Source of the DNA: an uncultured Burkholderiaceae bacterium
Lineage (GTDB): Bacteria; Pseudomonadota; Gammaproteobacteria; Burkholderiales; Burkholderiaceae_B
Direction of reading: 5' to 3'
NCBI GenBank assembly: GCA_934525625.1
Contig: CAKSZL010000001.1
Location: 124,001-188,000, forward strand
DNA length: 64,000 bases
Shown: positions 1 through 7,461 of the stretch, piece after piece
Position numbering within the stretch: the stretch's first letter is position 1
Layout: every line of letters begins with the position of its first letter
Notes under the pieces: model-generated
Databases searched by the model: none
What the model saw: the letters and a program-made list of their open reading frames with translations, nothing else
Told to the model about the DNA's origin: nothing
Translations under genes and position numbers: made by a program

Positions 1-645
1 CAGCAACTCCATGACTTCGTCCACGCTGTCGTAGCGCTGCTCGGTGAGGTATTGATAGCCGTGCGACAGCAGGGACACCGCCGGCGGCTCGCCCGGCTGG
101 CCGGGCTGGCTGGCGTGCTGCAATTGCATGCTGGCGTCTTCCAGGCGGAAGACGTGCAACTCGACTTCCAGCCCGCTGATCAGCTCGAAGCCCTGCTCGG
201 CCAACTGGCCCAGGGCGCGCTGCAGAATGCTGCGCGTGGCCAGCGGCGACGGACGGCCATCGGGCATGTAGGCGTCGCACAGCAGCCAGCCGGTGCGCGG
301 CGCCCAAGGCAGGATGCGGAAAGTGGCGGGGTCGGCCACCATGACGAAATCCGCCGCGCCCTGCATGCCGGGGAAGTCGAAGCCGCCCCCTGCCGCGAAC
401 ACCGGAAACACCGTGGTGTGGGAGGTGTCCTTGGCGAACAAGGTGCTGGTGAGGTTGACGCCGCTGGTCAGCGCCGACGCCGCGGCGCTCGCCACCAGCG
501 TCTTGCCGCGCAAGATGCCATGCTGGTCGGAAAAGGCGAAACGCACGACGTCCAGCTCGCCCGATTTGAAGCGCTTGGCGAGATCGGCGCCCGCGGCGGC
601 CTGTTGGGCTGACCACAGCTCATGTTGTTCAACGAAGCTGACCAT
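1..645 (-). CDS. Glutamine synthetase-like protein, N-terminal 215 residues (runs off the left edge)
   Basis: The reading frame opens with ATG at 645 and stays open to base 1, so only the N-terminal part is present. It carries the beta-grasp segment typical of the GlnA/PuuA-like family, with the string FSDQHGILRGKTL near residues 38-50. The ATP- and ammonia-binding C-terminal half lies outside the window. Family members ligate ammonia or an amine to glutamate; gamma-glutamyl-amide synthetases that start amine catabolism are related. It lies 26 bases downstream of a Rieske oxygenase gene on the same strand, so an amine-activating catabolic role is more likely than nitrogen assimilation. That role is inference; the family call is solid. 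Confidence 0.85.
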   Translation of the reverse strand, partial: MVSFVEQHELWSAQQAAAGADLAKRFKSGELDVVRFAFSDQHGILRGKTLVASAAASALTSGVNLTSTLFAKDTSHTTVFPVFAAGGGFDFPGMQGAADFVMVADPATFRILPWAPRTGWLLCDAYMPDGRPSPLATRSILQRALGQLAEQGFELISGLEVELHVFRLEDASMQLQHASQPGQPGEPPAVSLLSHGYQYLTEQRYDSVDEVMELL

Positions 646-671
646 ATTTTCCCCTAGGGTTTCTGTTGATA

Positions 672-2006
672 CTAAGCGGTCAGACGTTTGGCGGCCCAGT
701 CGCAGGCTTCGCGACGCTTGCGGTCGGCCTGTTCCCAGTATTGTTCGGGCGTCAGCGTGCTGGCGCCCACGCCGTCGATGGAAATGGGCCCTATCATTTC
801 GCGGGCCTGCTCGGCGTCCGGCATCATGGGCACCGGCGCCTTGGGGTCGGCCAGCGTGCTTTCGATGGCCTTGACCAGCATGCGGCGATAGGCATAGATG
901 CATTTGTCGCTGGCGGCCAGGTGTTCACGCGTGCGGTTCTGGATGGGGCCTTGCGACTCCACCGCCCATTGGTCGTGCACGTTGATGTCGTGGCCCATGC
1001 CGGTATAGGTTTCGGTCAGTTGTTCGTCGACGTTGAAACCGTAGTCGTTGTGCTTGTTGCGGCGCGACGTGTAATGCGGCAGTTCGATAAGTTGCAGGCG
1101 CTGGTCGCGCATCTGCTTTTTGTCGACGGGTTCGGTGAAACTAGTGAAGATGGCATACCAATAACAGGAAGTGTCGTCGATGGGCACGTGCCATTGCGAA
1201 ATCGTCATGTGCGCGCTCATGGGAATGACGATGGCTTCGGGGAACACCATGTTCGTCACGCGCACGTGGGTCTGCTTTTCGTCAAGCTGGCGCGTGGAGA
1301 TGATGCGCATGCCGTAGTCCGTCACCTTGGGATCGATGTTCGGGCGGGAGAATTCGCGCAGCACTTTGGTAATGGGGGTGTCGGTGTCGGCCGAGGCGCC
1401 GCGGAACTGCTTGCCGTAGCTTTCCTCCGTGTCTTCGTCCTCGAAGAAGCGATGCAGGTAAGAAGCGTGGGCCGGGTCGATGCCGACTTCCAGCGCCTGC
1501 AGCCAATTGCATTCCCACCGGCCCTTGAAGGCGAAGGTATGCGTGTCGGGCGCGACGAAGCAGTCGAACTCGGGCAAGGCCGGCGCTTCGCCTTCGCCCA
1601 GATAGGCGAAGATGATGCCGCTGCGCTCTAGCACCGGGTAGGCGCCCTGCTGGATGCTGTGGCGGAAGCGGCTGTTCTCGGGTTCGGCCGGGGTTTCCAG
1701 GCATTCGCCCTTGACGTTGAACAGCCAGCCATGGAAGGGGCAGCGCAGGCCGCCGTCTTCGAGGCGGCCGAAGGCCAGATCGGCCCCACGGTGCGGACAG
1801 TCGCGGTCGACCAGGCCCAGTTGGCCGGATTCGTCGCGGAACAGCACCATCTCCTGCCCCAGCAGCTTGACCGCCTTGAGCGGGCGCTTTTCTTCCAGTT
1901 CTTCGGACAAGGCCACGGGTTGCCAGTAGCGGCGCAGCAGCGTGCCGGCCGGCGTGCCGGGCCCCACTCGCGTCATGAAATCGTTTTGTTCCGCGGTAAT
2001 CGGCAT
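672..2006 (-). CDS. Rieske aromatic ring-hydroxylating oxygenase, phthalate 4,5-dioxygenase type
   Basis: A 444-residue oxygenase component that would hydroxylate an aromatic substrate using electrons from a separate reductase. The Rieske [2Fe-2S] ligands are C70-x-H72 and C89-x2-H92. The mononuclear iron motif is seen as D177-P-A-H180-x4-H185. Length and the single-subunit architecture match the phthalate/phenoxybenzoate group, which has no small subunit. I chose ATG 2006 over the upstream open frame because GGAG sits 8 bases before it and the preceding residues do not resemble the family. No reductase gene is adjacent. It is followed by the glutamine-synthetase-like gene and diverges from a GntR gene, the likely regulator. 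Substrate unknown. Confidence 0.9.
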   Translation of the reverse strand: MPITAEQNDFMTRVGPGTPAGTLLRRYWQPVALSEELEEKRPLKAVKLLGQEMVLFRDESGQLGLVDRDCPHRGADLAFGRLEDGGLRCPFHGWLFNVKGECLETPAEPENSRFRHSIQQGAYPVLERSGIIFAYLGEGEAPALPEFDCFVAPDTHTFAFKGRWECNWLQALEVGIDPAHASYLHRFFEDEDTEESYGKQFRGASADTDTPITKVLREFSRPNIDPKVTDYGMRIISTRQLDEKQTHVRVTNMVFPEAIVIPMSAHMTISQWHVPIDDTSCYWYAIFTSFTEPVDKKQMRDQRLQLIELPHYTSRRNKHNDYGFNVDEQLTETYTGMGHDINVHDQWAVESQGPIQNRTREHLAASDKCIYAYRRMLVKAIESTLADPKAPVPMMPDAEQAREMIGPISIDGVGASTLTPEQYWEQADRKRREACDWAAKRLTA

Positions 2007-2088
2007 GGGAAAACTCCAATCGAGTGTTCGGGATACGCCTTCGCAGATGCGCGGCGCTGCGTACAGCACCTGAAGGCCAATGGAATCA

Positions 2089-2218
2089 TTGTATGCAATA
2101 GAACGGTTTTACCACATAAAAACCACTCAAACCTAGGGAAAACGATAGGTGAAACCATACTGCTTGCATGCAATATTGTGGTTTCAGGCTTAAGCTGCAT
2201 GCAAACCGCCGTATACAA
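2089..2218. promoter_or_regulatory. Four repeated palindromic sites, candidate GntR (FCD) operators
   Basis: The 255-base gap between the divergent oxygenase and GntR genes contains TTGTATGCAA (2089-2098), the perfect palindrome TTGCATGCAA (2164-2173), CTGCATGCAA (2195-2204) and CCGTATACAA (2209-2218). FCD-type GntR regulators often bind TTGTATACAA-like palindromes. Four copies in a divergent promoter region fit operator clusters that control both transcripts. The sites are seen directly; the binding protein is inferred from proximity. Confidence 0.7.
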
Positions 2219-2261
2219 GCCCCGAATTTTGTAAAATGCCGCATCGTTTCGCCGGCCCGCC

Positions 2262-3005
2262 ATGAAGACCCACGTCAACCACACCCAGCAGTCCCGCGTC
2301 CTGATCCAACTGCGCGATCTCATCCTGAAAGGCGCTTTCGCCCCCGGCGAACGCCTGGCCGAGATCCCCTTGGCCGAACGCCTGGACGCCTCGCGCACGC
2401 CGGTTCGGCTGGCGCTGACCACGCTGGAATACGAAGGCCTGATCGAAGCCGTGCCCAGCGGCGGCTATCGCATGCGCGGCTTTACGCCCGAGGAAGTCAC
2501 CCACGCCATCCGCACGCGCGGCGTGCTCGAAGGCTACGCCGCGCGCCAGTTGGCCGAAAAAGGCATGGCGCCCCATCTGGCCCGCCACTTGCGTGAATGC
2601 CTGGTGCAGATAGACGCCGCCGTCAACAAGCCCAGCATGAGCCTGGACGACTACGCCGCCTACGTGGACGGCAACAGCCGCTTTCACGCCCTGATCCTGG
2701 AAGGCTGCGGCAACCGCACCGTGCAGCGCATGATGGACATGCTCAACGGCCAACCCTTCGGCGCGCCCAGCGCCATGCTGCCCATGCAATCGTCGCTGGA
2801 AGAAGGCACTCGCTGGATGCAGCACGCCCATTACCAGCACCATATGCTGCTGCAGGCCATCGAACAAGGCCAGGGCGCGCGCGCGCAGGCCTTGGGCGAA
2901 GAACACGTGGAAATCGCCTGTATGAACGTGGACTACGCCACGCGCAACCCGGAGGTGGCGGCGCAGGTGCTGCCGGGCATACGGCTGGTGACCACCGGCA
3001 CTTGA
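2262..3005 (+). CDS. GntR-family transcriptional regulator, FCD subfamily
   Basis: 247 residues. An N-terminal winged helix-turn-helix (about residues 10-75, with the GntR signature LILKGAFAPGERLAEIPLAERL and SRTPVRLAL) is followed by an all-helical FCD ligand-binding domain (about 85-225) containing RGVLEGYAAR and the conserved histidines of H-A-L and the H-x-x-H region. FCD regulators usually repress catabolic operons and release DNA on binding a small acid. The gene diverges from the Rieske oxygenase gene across a region holding four palindromic sites, so that operon is the probable target. It converges with the fused permease gene ending at 3033. Confidence 0.93.
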   Translation: MKTHVNHTQQSRVLIQLRDLILKGAFAPGERLAEIPLAERLDASRTPVRLALTTLEYEGLIEAVPSGGYRMRGFTPEEVTHAIRTRGVLEGYAARQLAEKGMAPHLARHLRECLVQIDAAVNKPSMSLDDYAAYVDGNSRFHALILEGCGNRTVQRMMDMLNGQPFGAPSAMLPMQSSLEEGTRWMQHAHYQHHMLLQAIEQGQGARAQALGEEHVEIACMNVDYATRNPEVAAQVLPGIRLVTTGT

Positions 3006-3032
3006 AGCGCCGAATACAAAGCCACAGAAAAG

Positions 3033-5042
3033 CTACAGCAGCTTGGCCACCACCGCGCCGCTGCCATACTGCGGCCCATAGGCATACACCTTGACCTCTC
3101 CCAAGCGTCCATGCATGGCCCCCAGCGCGAACGCCACGTGCTTGAGCCCCATGTCGCCCTTGGCCTGCGCGACGAAATCCGGCAGCAGGCGCTGCAGTTC
3201 CGAAACATCGCGCTGTTCCAGGCATTGCAGCAAACGGCGGTTCCAACTGTCGTCGGTGGCCGACGCGATGGCGTCCTGGCTCAAGGGGCGATCGTCCCGC
3301 CATTCGGCGCCAGAAAGCCCGCCCAGCACCAGCACCGCCACGCGCTTGCCTTGCAGGTCGGCCTGCTTGGCGACCAGCTCGCCCAATTCGCGCGTGCGGT
3401 CGAAGCCGTAGTACAGATTGTTGGCGACGATGAGCGTGGGCCATTGCCCGTCGGGGTTGAGCAAGGCGTTGGCCATGAGGGTGGCCGAGTCCAGCGGAAA
3501 GCCGTTGTAATCGACGCGCTTGGAGGCGATGCCCGCCTGGCGCGCCGCGCGCGTGCAAGCCTTGGCCAGCGATACGTCGGTGGTCAGGTCGAACGGAATT
3601 TCGCCCAGTTCGTGCCAGTTTTCGTCTACGTGCAGGCCCGACATGCGCGCCCGCCCTTGCCAAAGCTGATCCAGCACCGCATACCAGCGCGTGGAATAGA
3701 TGACCAGCGTATCGGGCGCCAGGCGCTCCAGGTCGCGGCGCACGCGCTCCATGCCTTGCATCAGTTCGGCATACGCCGGCTCGTTGGGCCGCAAGGCCAG
3801 CAGCGGGCTGGCGGGCAGCCAATAGGCGGCCACCACGCCGGGCTGGTCCAGCAAGGCCAGGCGGTCTTGCGCGGCGCTGGAACCCAGCAGCAGGCGCTGG
3901 CAGCGCAGCCATAGCGAAGGCCGGCGGCGGCGCTGCTCGGGATGGCGCAGGTCGCGCACAATACCCATCAAGCCACGGGGCAGCAACAGCATCAGCAGAA
4001 TGGACAACACGCCCAGCAGCAACTGCCCCTGCCCCGCCGCCGCGCCCAGCACACGGTCGACCACGATGTAGATGACCGCGCCCAGCAGCGGGCCGGCAAT
4101 CGAGCCCATGCCCCCGGCCACGACGACGAACACGATGATGGCCGCCCACGAAATCGAGAACGCGTTGGGCGGCGTGATGATGACGACGTCCATGTAATAC
4201 AGGCCCGACGCCAGGCCCGTCAGCGTGGCGCTGACGAGAAAGACCGCCGCCTTGACCTTGTTGACGTCCACCCCGCTGGAGCGCGCGGCCTCTTCGTCGT
4301 CGCGCACCGCCGTCAACGCCAATCCGTAGGAAGACCGCATCCAGCGCCAGATGATGGCGGTGGACGCCAGCAGCAACAGCAAGGCCGCGTAATACAGTTG
4401 CCCCGCCGTTACCGACGACTTGAGCTGCATGCCGCCGCCCGCGCCCACGACGTTCCAGCCGTTGAAAACGGTGGCTACCGCTTCGGCGATCAGCCAAGTG
4501 GCGATGGCGAAGTAGGCGCCTTGCAGTTTCAGCAAGGGCAACGCGCCCAGGAAGATAAGCAGCAGCAAGGCCACGCGGCGTATGTAATGGCTGCCGAAGA
4601 TGTCGGCCTCTGGCATGACGGCGATCAGCCATTCGAACAGCAGCCACAGCACCACCGCCACGCCCACCGACCATTTCACGCGCCGCCGGCTGCCGCGCTC
4701 GCGCAGCGGCAGGCACAGCAGCCACGCAAAGAGCAAAGAGACGATGCCGGCGAAAGGCCAGGCCAGCCAGATGGGCACCTTGCCGTAGTAAAAGACGATG
4801 GCCTGGGCGAAACCGCCCAAGCCGATGAACACCTGCTGCCCAAAGGTAAGCAGCCCGGCATAGCCGGCCATCAGGTTCCAGGCATGGCCCAGCGTCGCGA
4901 ACAAAAACACCGAGAACAGCAGATGCATCCAGTAGCTGTCCGCGGCCAGCGCCAGCGGCAACAGCAGCAAGACCAGCACCAGCGCGGCCAGCCAGATGGC
5001 GCCGCGTCGGCCTTGGAACGAGTCGAACAAACGCTTCATCAT
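3033..5042 (-). CDS. Fusion of LivM-type ABC permease and 2-aminophenol dioxygenase alpha-like domain
   Basis: A single 669-residue frame. Residues 1 to about 365 are a LIV-type inner-membrane permease with many hydrophobic helices and the EAA-like block SSYGLALTAVRDDEEAARSSGV. An Arg-rich linker (about 366-398) leads to a domain at about 400-669 that matches, over its whole length, the separate dioxygenase alpha subunit encoded at 8754-9569 (shared strings include GLHVDENW, VDYNGFP/INYNHFP, ANNLYY/SNNLYH, VLGGLSG/GVGGLSG and YGPxYGSGA). The alpha-like domain lacks the His/Glu iron ligands, as the known alpha subunit does. No stop codon separates the parts. A GTG at residue 403 could allow internal initiation, but no good ribosome site precedes it. 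The gene follows livH by 7 bases as the last gene of the operon. Confidence 0.9.
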   Translation of the reverse strand: MMKRLFDSFQGRRGAIWLAALVLVLLLLPLALAADSYWMHLLFSVFLFATLGHAWNLMAGYAGLLTFGQQVFIGLGGFAQAIVFYYGKVPIWLAWPFAGIVSLLFAWLLCLPLRERGSRRRVKWSVGVAVVLWLLFEWLIAVMPEADIFGSHYIRRVALLLLIFLGALPLLKLQGAYFAIATWLIAEAVATVFNGWNVVGAGGGMQLKSSVTAGQLYYAALLLLLASTAIIWRWMRSSYGLALTAVRDDEEAARSSGVDVNKVKAAVFLVSATLTGLASGLYYMDVVIITPPNAFSISWAAIIVFVVVAGGMGSIAGPLLGAVIYIVVDRVLGAAAGQGQLLLGVLSILLMLLLPRGLMGIVRDLRHPEQRRRRPSLWLRCQRLLLGSSAAQDRLALLDQPGVVAAYWLPASPLLALRPNEPAYAELMQGMERVRRDLERLAPDTLVIYSTRWYAVLDQLWQGRARMSGLHVDENWHELGEIPFDLTTDVSLAKACTRAARQAGIASKRVDYNGFPLDSATLMANALLNPDGQWPTLIVANNLYYGFDRTRELGELVAKQADLQGKRVAVLVLGGLSGAEWRDDRPLSQDAIASATDDSWNRRLLQCLEQRDVSELQRLLPDFVAQAKGDMGLKHVAFALGAMHGRLGEVKVYAYGPQYGSGAVVAKLL

Positions 5043-5049
5043 CGTCGGC

Positions 5050-5973
5050 TCACTTGCGCGCCAGCAGGCCTTGGGGCCGCAGCGCCAACACCAGCAGTAT
5101 CAGCAGATAGCCCGCGACCTGCTGCGCCGCCGGCCCGAAGTAAGTGCCGGCCAGTACCTGCACGATGCCCAGCACGACGCCGCCTATGAGGCTGCCGAAC
5201 ACCGAACCCAGGCCGCCCAGGATGACCACGCCGAACGCCAGCAGCAGGAATGGCGCGCCGTCGAAAGGCTGGAAGGAGCGCGACATGCCTATCATGAAGC
5301 CCGCCACCGAGGCCGAGGCCAGCGCCACGCCGCTGGCCACCGCGTAGATGTGCGAGGTGCGTATGCCCATCAGCGCTGCGATCTCGGGGTCGTCGCTGGC
5401 GGCGCGTATGGCGCGCCCCACGTGGGTGCGGCGCAGCCACGTCGCCAGGCCGGCCAGCAGCACGACGGCCACGATGAAAAAGCCGAAGCGCAGCGTGGAA
5501 ATGCTAAGGTCGGGCGACAGCCGTATGGCCGAGTAAGACCAATCGTTGCGTATGCTGGCGGCATCGGCGCTGAAGACGATGAGCATGCCCTGGCTGAGCA
5601 CGATGGACAAGCCGAAGGTAACCAGCAGCGGCAGCATCAGGCCGTAGACCGGCGGCAGGTTTCTGCGCTCGGCGGCCTGTGCGGAAACATGGTTCAGCAC
5701 GCCGCGCTGCACCGCGTAGCCTATGCAATACATGGCGGGCACCACGACCAGCGGCGCCCAGAACGGCGCCACGCCGGTAGCGGTGAGCAAGGTGGCGCAC
5801 ATATAGGCAGCCACGATCAGCCAGTCGCCATGCGACAGATTGACCAGCTTCATCACACCGAAATTCAGGGCCAGCCCCACGCTGACCAGGGCGTAGTAGC
5901 CGCCCAGCATGGCGCCCGACAACACGCCGTTGAGCAGGTCTATGGCGAACCAGTACAGGTCTTCTTCAGTCAT
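5050..5973 (-). CDS. livH: LIV-type ABC transporter permease LivH
   Basis: 307 residues, nearly all hydrophobic helices, with the LivH N-terminal block LNGVLSGAMLGGYYALVSVG and FGVMKLVNLSHGDW, and the C-terminal LRPQGLLARK ending. It forms the inner-membrane channel with the LivM-like permease encoded just downstream. The start overlaps the end of the livF gene by 8 bases, so translation is probably coupled. Members of this family import branched-chain amino acids, amides or aromatic acids; here the neighbours are ring-cleavage genes, which points to an aromatic or amine-bearing substrate by inference. Confidence 0.92.
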   Translation of the reverse strand: MTEEDLYWFAIDLLNGVLSGAMLGGYYALVSVGLALNFGVMKLVNLSHGDWLIVAAYMCATLLTATGVAPFWAPLVVVPAMYCIGYAVQRGVLNHVSAQAAERRNLPPVYGLMLPLLVTFGLSIVLSQGMLIVFSADAASIRNDWSYSAIRLSPDLSISTLRFGFFIVAVVLLAGLATWLRRTHVGRAIRAASDDPEIAALMGIRTSHIYAVASGVALASASVAGFMIGMSRSFQPFDGAPFLLLAFGVVILGGLGSVFGSLIGGVVLGIVQVLAGTYFGPAAQQVAGYLLILLVLALRPQGLLARK

Positions 5974-6742
5974 GGCCGCCCTCCTGGTTGGAGCCGAAAT
6001 ACGCCGCCGTGATGTCGTCCTCGGACACCTCGCCCGGCACGCCCTCCAGCACCACGCCGCCCTCCAGCATGACGCAGAAGCGGGTGCAGGCCCTGAGGGC
6101 GCGCTTGAGGTCTTGCTCGATGATGATGGCCGTGGTGCCCTCGGTGATGATGCGGTTCAGGTTCTGGTAGATTTCGTCGACCATGACCGGCGACAGCCCC
6201 AGCGAAAGCTCGTCGAAGGCGATGATGCTGGGCGAGGACATCAGCGCCCGGCCGATGGCCACCATCTGCTGCTCGCCGCCGGACATCTGCGACACCACTT
6301 GCTGGCGGCGTTCGCGCAGGCGCGGAAACAGCGTGTAGACCTCTTCGAGCTTGCGCGGAATCGTGGGCCGGCAGCGCGGCAGGTAAGCGCCCGCCAGCAA
6401 GTTGTCTTCGACCGTCAGGCGAGTGAACAGGCGCCGGCCCTCCGGCACCAGGGCGAACCCCGCATCGACGATGTCTTCGGGACGCCAGGTTTCGACGCGC
6501 TGGCCGTGCAGCTCTATGCTGCCGCGCACGTGCGAGCGCGCGCCGTGCGTCATCAGCCCCGCCAGCGAACGCAGCAAGGTGGATTTGCCCGCGCCGTTGG
6601 CGCCGATGATGGCCAGCACGTCGCCGCGCCGCAAGCCGAGGCTGATGTCGTGTATGGCGCGCAGTTCGCCGTAAAAGGCGGACAGGCTGTTGACCTGCAG
6701 CACGGCCCCTAGTGCGGCGGTTTCAGTTGCCAAGGTAGACAC
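5966..6742 (-). CDS. livF: LIV-type ABC transporter ATP-binding protein LivF
   Basis: 258 residues. It has a canonical nucleotide-binding domain: Walker A GANGAGKST, Q-loop region, signature MSGGEQQ, Walker B SIIAFDELSLGL and the LivF-typical FVPEGRRLF-like string ALVPEGRRLF. It pairs with the LivG protein encoded immediately upstream and overlaps that gene by 20 bases. About 15 extra N-terminal residues precede the usual LivF start. It energises the importer of the aminophenol-type operon. Confidence 0.92.
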   Translation of the reverse strand: MSTLATETAALGAVLQVNSLSAFYGELRAIHDISLGLRRGDVLAIIGANGAGKSTLLRSLAGLMTHGARSHVRGSIELHGQRVETWRPEDIVDAGFALVPEGRRLFTRLTVEDNLLAGAYLPRCRPTIPRKLEEVYTLFPRLRERRQQVVSQMSGGEQQMVAIGRALMSSPSIIAFDELSLGLSPVMVDEIYQNLNRIITEGTTAIIIEQDLKRALRACTRFCVMLEGGVVLEGVPGEVSEDDITAAYFGSNQEGGHD

Positions 6743-7439
6743 GCCTGACCTCCGGCATTTGAATGACCTTGTCCGGCTCGCCCAGCGCCAGCACTTGCCC
6801 GCCGGCCAAGGCCATCAGGCGATCCGTCGCGGTCAGCATGGTGCGTATGACGTGTTCGATCCAGACGATGGTGATGCCCATGGCGCGCAGGCGGCGCACT
6901 AGCTCGATGAACTCGTTGACCTCTTGTTCGGTGAGGCCCGCCGCCACTTCGTCTATGAGCAGCAGGCGCGGCTTCATGGCCAGCGCGCGCGCCAGCTCGT
7001 GGCGCTTGCGCACCAGCAGCGGCAACCGGCCCGCCGGCGTGTCGGCATAGCGCGTCAGCCCGGTAATCGCCAGCGTGCGCTCTATCCATTCGGCCACGGC
7101 GCTGGCCGTCATGCCGCCGCCGAAAGTGGCCGCCACCCGCAGGTTGTCGAACACCGTCATCTGCCCGAAGGGGCGCGGCACCTGGTAGGTGCGGGCGATG
7201 CCCTTGCGCGCCCGTTCGTGCGGCGGCAGCGCGGTGATGTCTTCCTGGCGGAAGGCGACGCTGCCCTCCGATGGCGTGACATGCCCCGACAGCATGCCGA
7301 ACAGCGTGGTCTTGCCCGCGCCGTTGGGGCCGATGACGCCCAGGATCTCGCCTTCCTGGACGTCGAAGGACACCTGGCTGGCGACGGCGACCGCGCCAAA
7401 CGACTTACTGAGTCCGCGAACTTCTAGCAAGGCAGCCAT
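6723..7439 (-). CDS. livG: LIV-type ABC transporter ATP-binding protein LivG with degenerate signature motif
   Basis: 238 residues. Walker A GPNGAGKTT, Walker B RLLLIDEVAAGL and the switch histidine region IVWIEHVIRT are intact. The ABC signature is unusual: where LivG proteins normally read LSYGQQRRLE or similar, this protein reads LPLLVRKRHELARALA, so the Ser-Gly-Gly/Tyr-Gly-Gln core is missing. Its LivF partner keeps a normal signature, so one of the two composite ATPase sites may be impaired. The gene lies between the binding-protein gene (7462) and livF. Confidence 0.9.
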   Translation of the reverse strand: MAALLEVRGLSKSFGAVAVASQVSFDVQEGEILGVIGPNGAGKTTLFGMLSGHVTPSEGSVAFRQEDITALPPHERARKGIARTYQVPRPFGQMTVFDNLRVAATFGGGMTASAVAEWIERTLAITGLTRYADTPAGRLPLLVRKRHELARALAMKPRLLLIDEVAAGLTEQEVNEFIELVRRLRAMGITIVWIEHVIRTMLTATDRLMALAGGQVLALGEPDKVIQMPEVRRVYLGN

Positions 7440-7461
7440 GTCGGGGTTGGACGAATATGCC

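Noticed and set aside
2743..4725. A 660-codon open frame on the minus strand overlapping the permease fusion
   Set aside because: It is a GC-rich shadow frame, full of Ala/Arg/Pro with no domain-like segments; the other minus-strand frame here encodes the clear LivM fusion.
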